Positions 24,313 through 34,382 of a stretch of 51,763 nt of DNA are shown piece after piece (within the stretch, counting starts at the first letter, position 1; the number at the start of each line of letters is the position of its first letter). Under the pieces are notes generated by a model. It did not search any database and was not told the origin of the DNA. It was given only the letters and a program-made list of their open reading frames with translations. The translations under genes and the position numbers were made by a program. Origin of the DNA: JBGTIS01 sp041745535 (lineage in GTDB: Bacteria; Bacteroidota; Bacteroidia; Cytophagales; Cyclobacteriaceae); contig JBGTIS010000358.1 of assembly GCA_041745535.1 (NCBI GenBank), positions 1-51,763 of the forward strand, in the 5' to 3' direction.

Positions 24313-25779
24313 TTATGCTAAAATACCCTTCACTACCTTACCCGCTACATCGGTAAGTCTAAACCGCCTGCCCAGGTGTTTGTAAGTCAGCTTTTCATGG
24401 TCGAGCCCAAGCTGGTGCAAAACGGTAGCCTGAAAATCGTGTACGTGCACTGGATCTTTAATAATATTATAGCCAAATTCGTCTGTTTCGCCGTATACCA
24501 GGCCGGGCTTAATGCCACCACCGGCCATCCAGATGCTGAAACATCGGGGATGGTGGTCGCGACCATAATTATCGTTTGTTATTTTCCCCTGGCTGAAATT
24601 GGTGCGCCCAAATTCACCACCCCATATTACGAGCGTTTCATCCAGCAATCCTCTTTGCTTTAAATCGGTTACCAATGCGGCAGAAGCCTGATCCACATCT
24701 TTAGCCTGACCTGACATATCTCTGGGAAGGTCAGCATGCTGGTCCCATCCCTGGTGGTACAATTGTACAAACCGGACGCCATTTTCCGAAAGCTTCCGGG
24801 CCAGCAAACAATTGGCAGTGAAAGTACCAGGAACCTTGCAATCCTCTCCGTATAGTTTTATGATCGCTTCCGGTTCTTTGGAAATATCCATTACTTTCGG
24901 CACGGCCGTTTGCATGCGGTAGGCCATTTCATATTGCTGAATTTTGGTGCTTATCTCCGGGTCACCAAATTCCTCATACGATAACTGATTAAGCTTTGAC
25001 AAATTATCCAGCATTTCCCTGCGTGCCGCTCGGTTCATACCATCCTGATCATTTAAATACAGTACCGGATCTTCTCCACTACTGAATTGTACTCCCTGGT
25101 GAATGGAATCAAGGAAGCCATTGGACCACAGTTTGGAATAAACGCCCTGACTATTCCCTTTTCCTCTGGAAATTAATACGGTAAATGCCGGCAGGTTTTC
25201 GTTTTCACTGCCCAGTCCATAGCTTAGCCAGGAACCTATACTGGGCCGGTTGCCCTGCTGATTTCCTGTTTGAAAGAAGGTGAGTGCCGGGTCGTGGTTA
25301 ATGGCTTCGGTATGCATGGATTTCACAATGCAGATGTCTTCCACGATTTTAGCGGTGTGGGGGAACAGATCGCTTACCCAGGCCCTGGCTGCTCCGTATT
25401 GATTAAAATCGGTAAAGGAACCCACTAATGGTAAAGATGCCTGATTAGCAGTGAAGCCGGTTAATCTTTGCTCACCGCGGACAGATGCCGGCAGATCCTG
25501 CCCCATCATTTCCCGAAGCTTAGGTTTATAATCGAAAGATTCCAATTGCGAGGGAGCTCCGTTCTGAAACAGATAGATGACCCTTTTGGCTTTGGGCGCA
25601 AAATGTGGTGTGCCCGGCATTAAACCGTGTTCTTCTGCTATACCGCTTCCTTTTTCCTTAAAAATATCGGGTATTAATAGGGACCCCAGGGCCATGCTAC
25701 CCACTCCCAAACTTAATTTGGATAAAAAACGGCGCCGGTTCAGGTTGAGCCTGTATTCTAAAAAGTCTTTTTCCATCAT
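24313..25779 (-). CDS. DUF1501 domain protein, Tat-exported (unit A)
   Basis: A 488-residue protein with a twin-arginine leader (NRRRFLSKLSLGVGSMALGSLL). DUF1501 belongs to the alkaline phosphatase/sulfatase superfamily, but its reaction is not established. Typical blocks are KAKRVIYLFQNGAPSQLESFDYKP near the start, LARKLSENGVRFVQLYHQGWDQHADLP in the middle, DETLVIWGGEFGRTNFSQG, and GRDHHPRCFSIWMAGGGIKPGLVYGETDEFGY with the metal-type Asp-His-His. It overlaps the preceding DUF1553 gene at TGATG and ends unit A. DUF1501 nearly always pairs with DUF1549/DUF1553 proteins, best known from Planctomycetes. Confidence 0.92.
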   Translation of the reverse strand: MMEKDFLEYRLNLNRRRFLSKLSLGVGSMALGSLLIPDIFKEKGSGIAEEHGLMPGTPHFAPKAKRVIYLFQNGAPSQLESFDYKPKLREMMGQDLPASVRGEQRLTGFTANQASLPLVGSFTDFNQYGAARAWVSDLFPHTAKIVEDICIVKSMHTEAINHDPALTFFQTGNQQGNRPSIGSWLSYGLGSENENLPAFTVLISRGKGNSQGVYSKLWSNGFLDSIHQGVQFSSGEDPVLYLNDQDGMNRAARREMLDNLSKLNQLSYEEFGDPEISTKIQQYEMAYRMQTAVPKVMDISKEPEAIIKLYGEDCKVPGTFTANCLLARKLSENGVRFVQLYHQGWDQHADLPRDMSGQAKDVDQASAALVTDLKQRGLLDETLVIWGGEFGRTNFSQGKITNDNYGRDHHPRCFSIWMAGGGIKPGLVYGETDEFGYNIIKDPVHVHDFQATVLHQLGLDHEKLTYKHLGRRFRLTDVAGKVVKGILA

Positions 25780-28115
25780 CAGGTTTTTGTAATGGTTTCT
25801 TCTAAATTGTAAATCATATTAACTACCCGCATCATCGCCGCAAGCGTAATTTTATCTATGTCTTCAGGCAGCGGATATTCCCCAACAGCCAGTAATTGCT
25901 CAGCATTTTGCTGGTTGATCGTTTTCAGTTGCTTCTGGTAATAATTGGTTAACTGCCTAATTTCTTTTTGATGAGGCCTTCTGCATACGATTAATCTGAA
26001 TGCCTTGATAATATTATCCCGAGTCGCACTGTCTTCTTTTAATAAATCTGCCGCCAATACCCGGGAAGCTTCCAAAATGGTAGGATCATTCATCATTACC
26101 AGGGCCTGTAAGGGGGTGTTGGTGTTGGATCTTCCGGTTTCACACTGGTCGCGGTTGCTGGCGTCAAAAATCAACATGGAGGGTGGGGGTACAGTCCTTT
26201 TAATAAATGAATACAATCCCCGGCGGTAGAGCTTGTCGCCATGGTCCTGCTGATAGGTAGCCAGGTTTGATCCTCCCGCAGTGGCTCCTTCCCACAGGCC
26301 TTCAGGTTGGTAGGGTTTTACACTGGGCCCGCCAATGGTAGGCACCAGTAAGCCACTGCTAGCCAGCACCAGGTTTCTGATGAATTCGGCCTGAAGGTGG
26401 TAGCGTGGCGAGCGTGTCAGTAGTACATTGTCAGGATCGGCCTCCCGTTTCTGAGGGGTAATTACAGCGGACTGCCGATAAGTGGCAGAAGTTACCATTT
26501 GTTTTATCAGGCGTTTAATATCCCAGCCATTGTTCATGAAATCTACCGCCAGCCAGTCCAGTAATTCCGGATGAGAAGGCAGATCGCCCTGCATGCCAAA
26601 ATCGCCAGCCGTTTTAACAATACCTTTACCAAAAAATACCTGCCACATGCGGTTGATAAACACCCTGGCGGTAAGCGGATTCTGCTTATCAAATAACCAA
26701 TGGGCCAGGCCTAGCCTGTTTTTAGGAAACTTGCTATTAAATGGTAATATAGATTCAGGTGTACCAGGCAGCACTTCTTCTCCATGTGCATCAAAAACGC
26801 CCCGTTCAAGCACGTAGGTGCTCCGCATGGTATCAAGTTCACCCATCACTGATACAATCAGTTTTTCGTTATTTGGTTTGTTAATAAAAGAAAGTATGTC
26901 TTCCACATCTTTATCACTGATTTCCATCAGCGGTTTTTTGGCATAAGCCTCCGGTGTTCCCACGGTTGGGTCAATGGCCGTATAGGTAGCCCTCAATTCA
27001 TCCAGATTATTAAAAAACGCGAATAGCTGAAAATATTCCTTTTGGGAGAAAGGATCAAATTTGTGGTCATGGCAATTGGCACATTCCATAGTGACACCCA
27101 TTATGGATTTGCTCACCGTATTGGTACGGTCGATCACATAAGTTACCCTGTATTCTTCCTCATCTACGGCTCCTTCTTCCGTGATTTTATGATTGCGGTT
27201 AAAACCGGTAGCCAGCACCTGTTCTTTGGTGGCATTGGGCAACAGGTCACCCGCTAACTGCCAGGTGATAAATTGGTCGTAGGGTAAGTTGTTATTAAAG
27301 GCATGGATTACCCAATCGCGCCAGGGCCACTGGCTGCGGAAATTATCCATCTGATAGCCATAAGAATCAGCATACCGGGCCACATCCATCCAATGTACGG
27401 CCATTCTTTCTCCATAGGCAGCACTTTGCAGTAATTCATCTACTATTTGCTCATAGGAATTTTCACTGGTATCGGCCAGGAATTGGTCCATCATCTCCAG
27501 GGTAGGGGGTAAGCCAGTAACATCAAAACTTACCCGTTTCAGCAATCTTTCTTTGTCGGCTTCCTCATTCGGTAGTAAACCGTTTTGCTCTTGCGTGGCT
27601 ACTATGAAACGATCAATCTCATTTTTTACCCATTCAGAATGGTTAACCTGGGGCAGTGGCTGCGCTACAGGAGGTACAAAAGCCCAGTGGGGTTCATATC
27701 GCGCGCCTTGCTTGATCCATTTTTCGATAAGCTGAATTTCACGGGTTGTTAACTTCAGGTCTGATTCCGGTGGTGGCATCATCAGTTCCTCATCCTGAGA
27801 TGAAACCCGCAGAAATACTTCTGAGGAGTTTGGCTCACCCGGTACCAACGCATGGGCATCAGGATTTTCTTCCAATGCTTTATAGGCAGATTCAGCCTGA
27901 TCCAATCTTAATCCCGCTTCCCTTTTATTGGCATCGGGACCATGACAGGCATAACAGTTATCTGACAGAATAGGTCTGATATGAAAATTATAACTTACCT
28001 TCTCCGGTAACCGCGCTTCAGCCCCTTGCTTCTCTGCTGATTGATTGCAAGCCTGAATTGCTGCAATAAATAATAAGGCACCTGTGAGTTTAAGATAAAA
28101 AAGCCGCTGATTCAT
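25779..28115 (-). CDS. PSCyt1-DUF1549-DUF1553 protein, cytochrome c lipoprotein (unit A)
   Basis: A 778-residue predicted lipoprotein (lipobox Cys23 in IAAIQACNQS). Domains in order: planctomycete cytochrome c-type domain PSCyt1 with haem site CYACH (Cys54-His58), PSCyt2/DUF1549 (about 160-365, beginning HWAFVPPVAQ and containing YGERMAVHWMDVARYADS and the second motif CANCH), and PSD1/DUF1553 (about 490-760, with NRLGLAHWLFDKQNPLTARVFINRMWQ and SNTNTPLQALVMMNDP). The family is thought to do redox chemistry on carbohydrates, but no reaction has been assigned. It lies 139 bp after SusD and overlaps DUF1501. It lacks the CBM6-like insert of its paralogue in unit B. Confidence 0.92.
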   Translation of the reverse strand: MNQRLFYLKLTGALLFIAAIQACNQSAEKQGAEARLPEKVSYNFHIRPILSDNCYACHGPDANKREAGLRLDQAESAYKALEENPDAHALVPGEPNSSEVFLRVSSQDEELMMPPPESDLKLTTREIQLIEKWIKQGARYEPHWAFVPPVAQPLPQVNHSEWVKNEIDRFIVATQEQNGLLPNEEADKERLLKRVSFDVTGLPPTLEMMDQFLADTSENSYEQIVDELLQSAAYGERMAVHWMDVARYADSYGYQMDNFRSQWPWRDWVIHAFNNNLPYDQFITWQLAGDLLPNATKEQVLATGFNRNHKITEEGAVDEEEYRVTYVIDRTNTVSKSIMGVTMECANCHDHKFDPFSQKEYFQLFAFFNNLDELRATYTAIDPTVGTPEAYAKKPLMEISDKDVEDILSFINKPNNEKLIVSVMGELDTMRSTYVLERGVFDAHGEEVLPGTPESILPFNSKFPKNRLGLAHWLFDKQNPLTARVFINRMWQVFFGKGIVKTAGDFGMQGDLPSHPELLDWLAVDFMNNGWDIKRLIKQMVTSATYRQSAVITPQKREADPDNVLLTRSPRYHLQAEFIRNLVLASSGLLVPTIGGPSVKPYQPEGLWEGATAGGSNLATYQQDHGDKLYRRGLYSFIKRTVPPPSMLIFDASNRDQCETGRSNTNTPLQALVMMNDPTILEASRVLAADLLKEDSATRDNIIKAFRLIVCRRPHQKEIRQLTNYYQKQLKTINQQNAEQLLAVGEYPLPEDIDKITLAAMMRVVNMIYNLEETITKT

Positions 28116-28253
28116 AAAAGAATTTGTTTTAAAAAAGCAATCCGCTCAGGTGTTATGTTTTAATTATTTTGAGGCAAGAAAGCTTTCAGGTATTCACCGT
28201 TTAACCGCATTACCTCTATTGCTTTGTTGGTTCGTTATAGCAATAACCATCCT

Positions 28254-29738
28254 TTAGTAGTTTGGGTTTTGCGCAAAACCATTTAACCTCACTTCCGATG
28301 CCGGAATAGGGAAAACCAACATATACTCCTGTACATTAAAAGATTCAGCACCTACTCTTGGTAAGCGTGCTCTTTCTTCCAATCCATGTGCTGTCATAAC
28401 TTCTATCGCCAGTCCGGTACGCAGCAGGTCAAACCAGCGGTGATCTTCAAAAGCTAATTCAACCCTTTCTTCATGATACACCGCCTCCCTGAATTCGTCG
28501 ATGCTTAAGCCGGACAACATTTCTAAACCTGCCCTTATACGAACAGGATTTATATAAGCATAGGCTTCGTCCGTACTTCCTTCTTCATTTAAAGCCTCTG
28601 CCAGCATCAGTAGCACGTCAGCGTATCTGTATACAGGCCAATTATCGTTCGTCCAGCCATTATTTTCAAAAGGCGGATGGTAGAACTTTTTAATATATGG
28701 AATAGAACCTCCAATAAAAGACTCAAATGTGGTGCTGTTATCAGGGTTAACATAATAGCCGATTGATGCTGCTTTTCTTTTATCCCCTGGTTCGTATGAA
28801 TTGATTATGCTAGGCGTTGGAATATTTAATCCGCCCAATTGGCCTTGAAATCCTGTTAAATCCAAAGCTCCGGGAAAAGGGCCAAAATCGAAGAAAAAAT
28901 TGCTGTTCTCGCCCTGTACACCGGAATTAAATTGTACCTCAAATATCGATTCTGAATTATTCTTATTATTAGGATTAAAGATATCAGCATAATCCTGAAC
29001 CAACTCATAACCCAATTGAGTTACCTGTTGTAAAGTGCTTATGGCATTAGGGTAGTCTTTTCGGGTCAAATAAACATCGCCCAAAAGCGTAAGGGCCGCA
29101 CCTTGTGTGGCGCGTCCAACATCAGCGCTGCTGTAGTTCACCGGAAGGTTCGCGGCGGCGTCTTTCGCGTCCTGAATAATCTGTTCATATACCTGCTCAA
29201 CACTGGCTTTCTGATCAGAAAAAGCATCTGTAGGGCCTTTTACCTCTTCAATTCTTAACGGAATTTCACCAAATAATCTCACCAGGTTAAAATAAAGCAA
29301 CCCTCTGAGAAATTTCGCTTCACCAATAAATTGGTTCTTTTTAGCCACATCGGTAATGGCTGACCCTTCTATGCGATTGAGTATGGCATTTGTTTGCTGA
29401 ACACCGTTATACAACACCGACCAAACATTTTCGGTATAGCGATCAGTAGCAGTGTTCAAAAATTCATCAACCTGTTCTCTGGTGATGCAACACCTATTAT
29501 TGGGATTATACTGATAGGTAGTATTATCGGCTCTCACCTCTGTAAAAATCCAAAAATTACCACTCGTGTTCAAAGTCTGCAATACCGAATAGGCACCATT
29601 CACTGCCGTTTCAACCTGTTGTTCGGTTTCATAATAATTTGATCCACTTGTGAAGGTAGCAGGCTCAACCTCCAATAACTTGTTACAGGCTGATAAACCC
29701 ATCAACATGAATGATACAATATAAATTTTAGTTTTCAT
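28254..29738 (-). CDS. SusD/RagB-family outer-membrane lipoprotein (unit A)
   Basis: A 494-residue surface lipoprotein that forms the lid of the SusC transporter and binds the incoming oligomer. The signal ends at the lipobox Cys in GLSACNKLLEVEPATF. The body is a TPR-like helical fold (EAKFLRGLLYFNLVRLFGEIPL, ADVGRATQGAALTLLGDVYLTRKDYPNAI), and the C-terminus has the family signature VRIRAGLEMLSGLSIDEFREAVYHEERVELAFEDHRWFDLLRTG. It ends FAQNPNY, the usual SusD finish. It is 18 bp from its SusC, so the two are translated as a pair. Confidence 0.95.
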   Translation of the reverse strand: MKTKIYIVSFMLMGLSACNKLLEVEPATFTSGSNYYETEQQVETAVNGAYSVLQTLNTSGNFWIFTEVRADNTTYQYNPNNRCCITREQVDEFLNTATDRYTENVWSVLYNGVQQTNAILNRIEGSAITDVAKKNQFIGEAKFLRGLLYFNLVRLFGEIPLRIEEVKGPTDAFSDQKASVEQVYEQIIQDAKDAAANLPVNYSSADVGRATQGAALTLLGDVYLTRKDYPNAISTLQQVTQLGYELVQDYADIFNPNNKNNSESIFEVQFNSGVQGENSNFFFDFGPFPGALDLTGFQGQLGGLNIPTPSIINSYEPGDKRKAASIGYYVNPDNSTTFESFIGGSIPYIKKFYHPPFENNGWTNDNWPVYRYADVLLMLAEALNEEGSTDEAYAYINPVRIRAGLEMLSGLSIDEFREAVYHEERVELAFEDHRWFDLLRTGLAIEVMTAHGLEERARLPRVGAESFNVQEYMLVFPIPASEVRLNGFAQNPNY

Positions 29739-29756
29739 CTTCGTTCTTTTAATACA

Positions 29757-32700
29757 TTAGAATGTTAAATTAGTTCCAATTGAGTAAATCACCGGAACCG
29801 GATAAGGATTGGAGTCGTATCCCGGGGTAAGCGCGGTTCCACCTTCCACATAGCTCGTTACTTCCGGGTTACCGGAGTATTTTGTAAACAGTAAGCCATT
29901 TTGAATACTTGCATAAAGCCTGGCACTTTTAATCTTCCTTTTTGCATTTCCATTCGGGAAATTGTATCCAAGGGTGATATTCTTGACCCAGAAATAAGTA
30001 TTATTCTCAACAAAAAGAGAATTAATATCTCTGTACATCCTCCTGCCATATCCGGTGCCATTCGTGGTAGGTACTATACCATTCCCAGGTTGTGATGGCG
30101 ATCGCCATCGGTCAATCAAATCGCGGCTCACGTTGAACAAACCATCAAGAAGATGCGTGGTGAACTGATTTGAACTTATCTTGCTTCCACCAACCTGACC
30201 GGTGGCACTAATCCTCAGATCAAATTTTTTGTAGGTAAGCGTATTGGTTATTCCAAAAATAAAATCGGGATAGGGGTTACCTATAATGTCAAAATCCTCA
30301 ATATCATTAATAACTCCATTTCCATTAATATCTTTAACACGCATATTTCCAGGCACAGCACCGGGAAAACTTGGCCCCTGGTCAATTTCCCCCTGGTTTT
30401 GGTATATGCCATCAAATACAAATCCGTAAAACATGCCCAAAGGCTTGCCAGGCATGGTAATATTGGTAGGATTACCTTCATAACTGGAACCTGCCAGAAT
30501 GGGTGCATTGGTTGGACCTAATGTGATTACCTTATTTCTGTTAAAAGCAATATTAAAATCAGTGTTCCAGACAAAATTACCCCGAACAATATTACTGGAA
30601 GATATTTTCAATTCAATACCCTTGTTTTGAATGTTCCCATGGTTTTCAATGGCACTGGAAAAACCGGAAGACTTGGGGAGTTCAGCATTTAGAAGTAAGT
30701 CTTCCGTATTCCTTTTATAGAGGTCTGCGGTAAGAAAAACCCTGTTGTTCCATAAGCCTATATCTATTCCGAAGTTAATTTCTCGCATTTTTTCCCATCC
30801 TAATATAGGGTTTCCCAGAGAATTCATGAGTCTGCCTCCTACAAGGCTTCCGCCCAGGATATAATTGCTTGAAACAATTTGGCTCATGTACGTATAATTT
30901 CCAATTTGAAAGTTGCCGGATCTGCCATATGAAGCTCTCAATTTAAAATCGCTGAGCCAACCTGCATTTTGCATAAAAAACTCTTTGGAAACATGCCAGC
31001 CCAAGGCTAAGGAAGGGAAATTGCCCCAACGATTATCTTCACCAAACCTGGAAGATCCGTCCCTTCGTATGGTGGCAGTAAGCAGGTATTTATCCTTGTA
31101 ATCATAATTCAGTCTGGCAAGATAGGATATAAGCGCCCATTCTTCTATGGAAGTATTCCCTGTAATCCGCGCCGCCGCATTAAAGGTTCTCACGTCATCG
31201 TCCGGGAAATTATTACCATTAAAGACAGCACTTCTATTGGTTTCATGTTGAATACTAAAGCCCAATAGTCCTGTTACTGAATGGGCATCGCCAAAGGTAT
31301 TCTGATAGGTCAGGATGTTTTCATTCAGCAAGTTGAGATAAGCTGATGTGCTATGAGAAGCACTCGGAATGGTTGGTGGAAACTGGAAGAGATATCCTAC
31401 TGTAGAGGGATGAAAAAAGTCTCTTAACCCATCCTGCCAGTCCGCATTGAAAGTCGATCTTATCTTTAAATTATTTACTATTTCATACTCACCAAAAGCA
31501 CTTGTCAATATGCGGGTACTTTGAGAATTATCATCTACTTCCTTCAAAGCCATGAGCGGATTAGGATACGGGAAAATTCCCGGATCTTCCTGGATCATCG
31601 CATTGTAGGTCCCGTCTTCATTATAAACCGGGGGAATTGGACTGGCCACCAGTGCTTCACCAAATCCCTGCTCATTTCTTCCGGCACCACCAGTAATACG
31701 TTTACCTCTTTTCGTAAAGGTAGGTGCGAGATTTATCCCCACTTTCAACTTCTGGCCTAAGTTGGCATCTATATTGGCTCTTAAAGAATATCTTTCATAA
31801 CCAGTTGAAATTACTACACCATCCTGTTTGAGATACCCACCAGATACATACGTTCTTATTTTATCGTTGCCCCCACTTAAGCTTAAATTGATATTATAAA
31901 TGGGAGCTACCTGAGTTATTACATCAAACCAGTCGGTGCCTTCACCTAACCGCGCGGGGTTTCGGAAGATTTCAGGGATCTCATCAATGGTTGCTTCCTG
32001 ACCTGTGTTGGCAAGGATCTGGTCAGAAATAGATTCTTTCTTAAATGTGGCAAACTCCTGCGCATTCATTAGGTTAGGGTCGGCGCGTTGCGGAAGCACC
32101 TGAACGCCCGTATAAGCCGATAGCTGCACCTTTGGTTCCCCGCCTGTTCCTTTTTTTGTAGTAATAATGATTACACCATTGGCACCTCTTGATCCATAAA
32201 TAGCAGTTGCTGACGCATCCTTCAGTACCGTAATTGACTGAATATCCTGTGGGGCAATATCATTCATAGGATTGGAAATCTGACTTGATGTGGAGGAAAG
32301 CGCAAAACCATCCACTACATACAAAGGCTGGCTTATTGCTCCAATAGCGCCAACACCTCTTAATTGCACCTGAGGGCCTCCCCCTGGGATGCCATTAGAA
32401 GTACTGATCTGTAGCCCGGCAATTTGACCTGAAAGTGCCTGGTCAAAGCCTGCAACTGGTAAATTTGCAACGTTTTCCATAGATACAGTAGCCACGGAGC
32501 CTGTTACATCCTGGCTGCGTTGCGTGCCATATCCAATCACAACTATCTCCTCCAAACTCTGTACATCCTCTGCCAGAGCCACATCAATTGTAGTTCTACC
32601 ATTCACTGCCACTTCTTGTATGGTATATCCAATAGAAGAAAACACCAAAGTATCGTTTTCGCCGGGCGCGTTAATATTGTAATTGCCATTCACATCCGTT

Positions 32701-33200
32701 ACGGTACCCGTGTTGCTTCCTTTCACTACTACATTCACTCCGGGTAATCCCATACCATCAGCCTGAGCGGTTACTTTTCCTGATACATTGATGGCCGTAC
32801 TGATGATGATGGCTGGGGATTCGCTGTTTTCCTTATTTAACCTTCTGATGCTGATGTTGTTGTTGATTTGCTGGAAAATTAACTTTGACGTATGCGAAAT
32901 TTCTTTTAGCACGTCGGCTACCGTGGTTTTACCGGCAGCTTTACTGAAGCGTTCTTTCAGAAAAGCATCTTTGTGGTCGTAGGTAAATACAAACGCTGTT
33001 TTGGATTCAATATCCCGGAATACATCAGCCAGAGAAGCATTTTTATAGTTTGCCTCAATAAATACCTCATGCACACTTTTAGCTTTTTGCGCGTCAGCGG
33101 TGTGTGCGAGGCTTAAGCCAACTAATAAGAGCTGGCATACGATACCGATACATGAATAACTTGCCACTTTGATGAATAGTTTGTAAGGTGTTTTTTTCAT
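29757..33200 (-). CDS. SusC/RagA TonB-dependent transporter with STN signalling domain (unit A)
   Basis: An 1147-residue outer-membrane transporter. After the signal peptide comes an STN domain (about 55-120, ASLADVFRDIESKTAFVFTYD through LIFQQINNNISIRR), which contacts FecR in the periplasm. Next are a carboxypeptidase-regulatory-like domain (about 138-222, INVSGKVTAQADGMGLPGVNVVVKGSNTGTVTDVNG), the plug with the SusC signature YVVDGF and SITVLKDASATAIYGSRGANGVIIITTKKG, then the 22-strand barrel. The STN domain marks a signal-transducing SusC, consistent with the FecR gene 163 bp upstream. The substrate cannot be inferred; no carbohydrate-active enzyme follows. Confidence 0.96.
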   Translation of the reverse strand: MKKTPYKLFIKVASYSCIGIVCQLLLVGLSLAHTADAQKAKSVHEVFIEANYKNASLADVFRDIESKTAFVFTYDHKDAFLKERFSKAAGKTTVADVLKEISHTSKLIFQQINNNISIRRLNKENSESPAIIISTAINVSGKVTAQADGMGLPGVNVVVKGSNTGTVTDVNGNYNINAPGENDTLVFSSIGYTIQEVAVNGRTTIDVALAEDVQSLEEIVVIGYGTQRSQDVTGSVATVSMENVANLPVAGFDQALSGQIAGLQISTSNGIPGGGPQVQLRGVGAIGAISQPLYVVDGFALSSTSSQISNPMNDIAPQDIQSITVLKDASATAIYGSRGANGVIIITTKKGTGGEPKVQLSAYTGVQVLPQRADPNLMNAQEFATFKKESISDQILANTGQEATIDEIPEIFRNPARLGEGTDWFDVITQVAPIYNINLSLSGGNDKIRTYVSGGYLKQDGVVISTGYERYSLRANIDANLGQKLKVGINLAPTFTKRGKRITGGAGRNEQGFGEALVASPIPPVYNEDGTYNAMIQEDPGIFPYPNPLMALKEVDDNSQSTRILTSAFGEYEIVNNLKIRSTFNADWQDGLRDFFHPSTVGYLFQFPPTIPSASHSTSAYLNLLNENILTYQNTFGDAHSVTGLLGFSIQHETNRSAVFNGNNFPDDDVRTFNAAARITGNTSIEEWALISYLARLNYDYKDKYLLTATIRRDGSSRFGEDNRWGNFPSLALGWHVSKEFFMQNAGWLSDFKLRASYGRSGNFQIGNYTYMSQIVSSNYILGGSLVGGRLMNSLGNPILGWEKMREINFGIDIGLWNNRVFLTADLYKRNTEDLLLNAELPKSSGFSSAIENHGNIQNKGIELKISSSNIVRGNFVWNTDFNIAFNRNKVITLGPTNAPILAGSSYEGNPTNITMPGKPLGMFYGFVFDGIYQNQGEIDQGPSFPGAVPGNMRVKDINGNGVINDIEDFDIIGNPYPDFIFGITNTLTYKKFDLRISATGQVGGSKISSNQFTTHLLDGLFNVSRDLIDRWRSPSQPGNGIVPTTNGTGYGRRMYRDINSLFVENNTYFWVKNITLGYNFPNGNAKRKIKSARLYASIQNGLLFTKYSGNPEVTSYVEGGTALTPGYDSNPYPVPVIYSIGTNLTF

Positions 33201-33237
33201 AATTTTGTTGTTATGGATTAGCGATAGTTGATCCGCG

Positions 33238-33319
33238 ATCCTATACCCAAGCAGGTTACAGCCGTGGCTAGGTATAGGATGAATAATTGTTGCCGGAGAT
33301 AATTGGCCTTATCTTCGGC
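33238..33319 (-). promoter_or_regulatory. Two hairpins in the FecR-SusC intergenic leader
   Basis: Hairpin 1: ATCCTATACC (33238-33247) pairs perfectly with GGTATAGGAT (33271-33280). Hairpin 2: GCCGGAGATAA (33292-33302) pairs with TTATCTTCGGC (33309-33319) with one mismatch and a 6-nt loop. On the minus strand both lie between the FecR stop and the SusC start, 38 nt before its ATG. They could stabilise or attenuate the SusCD message. On the plus strand hairpin 2 is followed by six T. Confidence 0.5.
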
Positions 33320-33362
33320 TTTTTTGTGAGGTTAGGGTTAATAGTAGGGCATAAAAATTTGT

Positions 33363-34382
33363 TTAAAAGGTTATCAATACTTTTTTATCATGGAGTTCAA
33401 ATTTGATGTTTTTATTAAAACCGATATCACGAAGTACATTCCTGAGTTCTTCATGCTGATAGCGGGCACGGATTTGCCAGTTAACGGGTAGTGTACCTTG
33501 CGTTTCTACTTTTACACCATACCATTTTTCAATAGTGTTTCGGAATTTGGTAAAGTCCGCGCCATCAAAAATCAGTATATCTTCTTTCCAGCCAAAGGTA
33601 TTCTCATAGTTGAACTGCCGTGTGCTAAAGCCCGATCTGTTTTTAGGAGCCAGCAGTTCTTCTCCAGGGGATAAAACAGCGGTATGCAGGCGATCCGCAC
33701 TTTGTACCCGCGCCTTTCCTTCCAACAGCGCGATCTTTACGATATCATCTTCCGAATAGGCATTGATATTAAAAGCCGTGCCCAGTGCCTCGGTGCTGGT
33801 ACCGGCAGCCCGCACAATAAAAGGTCGTCGCAGGTCTTTGGTAACCTGAAAAAAACCTTCTCCCTGAAGCTGTACCACACGAAGGGTATCGCTGAATTTT
33901 TCCGGATAAACCAGACTGCTTTCGGCATTTAACCACACCGCCGTGCCATCGGGCAGGGTATAGGCTGATCTTTGCCCGGCCGGATTTTCAATTTCAACCA
34001 AGGCCACTGGCGCCGTTAATAAGGAAGAGACGTTTTCCTTAACCAGCAAAGAAAACAAGCCTGCTCCGAGCAAAAACATAAAAAATACAGCAGCCACTTT
34101 ACTCCAGTATAACACATTGCCAATTCCATGCACCAAAGGGGTAGGTGCGCTTTGCTGTTGCCCGGTTCCAGCTTTCCATATCTGATCTCTAACCTGAGCT
34201 GTGTCCGACGAGGATTTGTAATGAGATGGCAAGGACCATACTTTCCGGATGGATTCAAAAACTTGTCGGTTGGCCGAAGAGGCGCCTAACCATTGCTCCA
34301 GTTCCTGCCTTTCGTTTTCAGTGGCACGTTGGCTCAGATACAAACTAATCAGGCGATCTATGTCAGGACGATGAGAATTCAT
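33363..34382 (-). CDS. FecR-family anti-sigma factor
   Basis: A 339-residue inner-membrane regulator. The N-terminal cytoplasmic part (HRPDIDRLISLYLSQRATENERQELEQWL) binds the ECF sigma factor. One transmembrane helix (VAAVFFMFLLGAGLFSLLV) follows. The periplasmic part holds the FecR domain (RSAYTLPDGTAVWLNAESSLVYPEKF ... VQLQGEGFFQVTKD) and a C-terminal DUF4974-like domain (DILIFDGADFTKFRNTIEKWYGVKVE) that meets the STN domain of SusC. It lies directly before the STN-bearing SusC. Unlike the common layout, no sigma gene precedes it; the likely partner is the ECF gene at 23571. The start codon abuts the conserved element at 34381-34440. Confidence 0.94.
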   Translation of the reverse strand: MNSHRPDIDRLISLYLSQRATENERQELEQWLGASSANRQVFESIRKVWSLPSHYKSSSDTAQVRDQIWKAGTGQQQSAPTPLVHGIGNVLYWSKVAAVFFMFLLGAGLFSLLVKENVSSLLTAPVALVEIENPAGQRSAYTLPDGTAVWLNAESSLVYPEKFSDTLRVVQLQGEGFFQVTKDLRRPFIVRAAGTSTEALGTAFNINAYSEDDIVKIALLEGKARVQSADRLHTAVLSPGEELLAPKNRSGFSTRQFNYENTFGWKEDILIFDGADFTKFRNTIEKWYGVKVETQGTLPVNWQIRARYQHEELRNVLRDIGFNKNIKFELHDKKVLITF

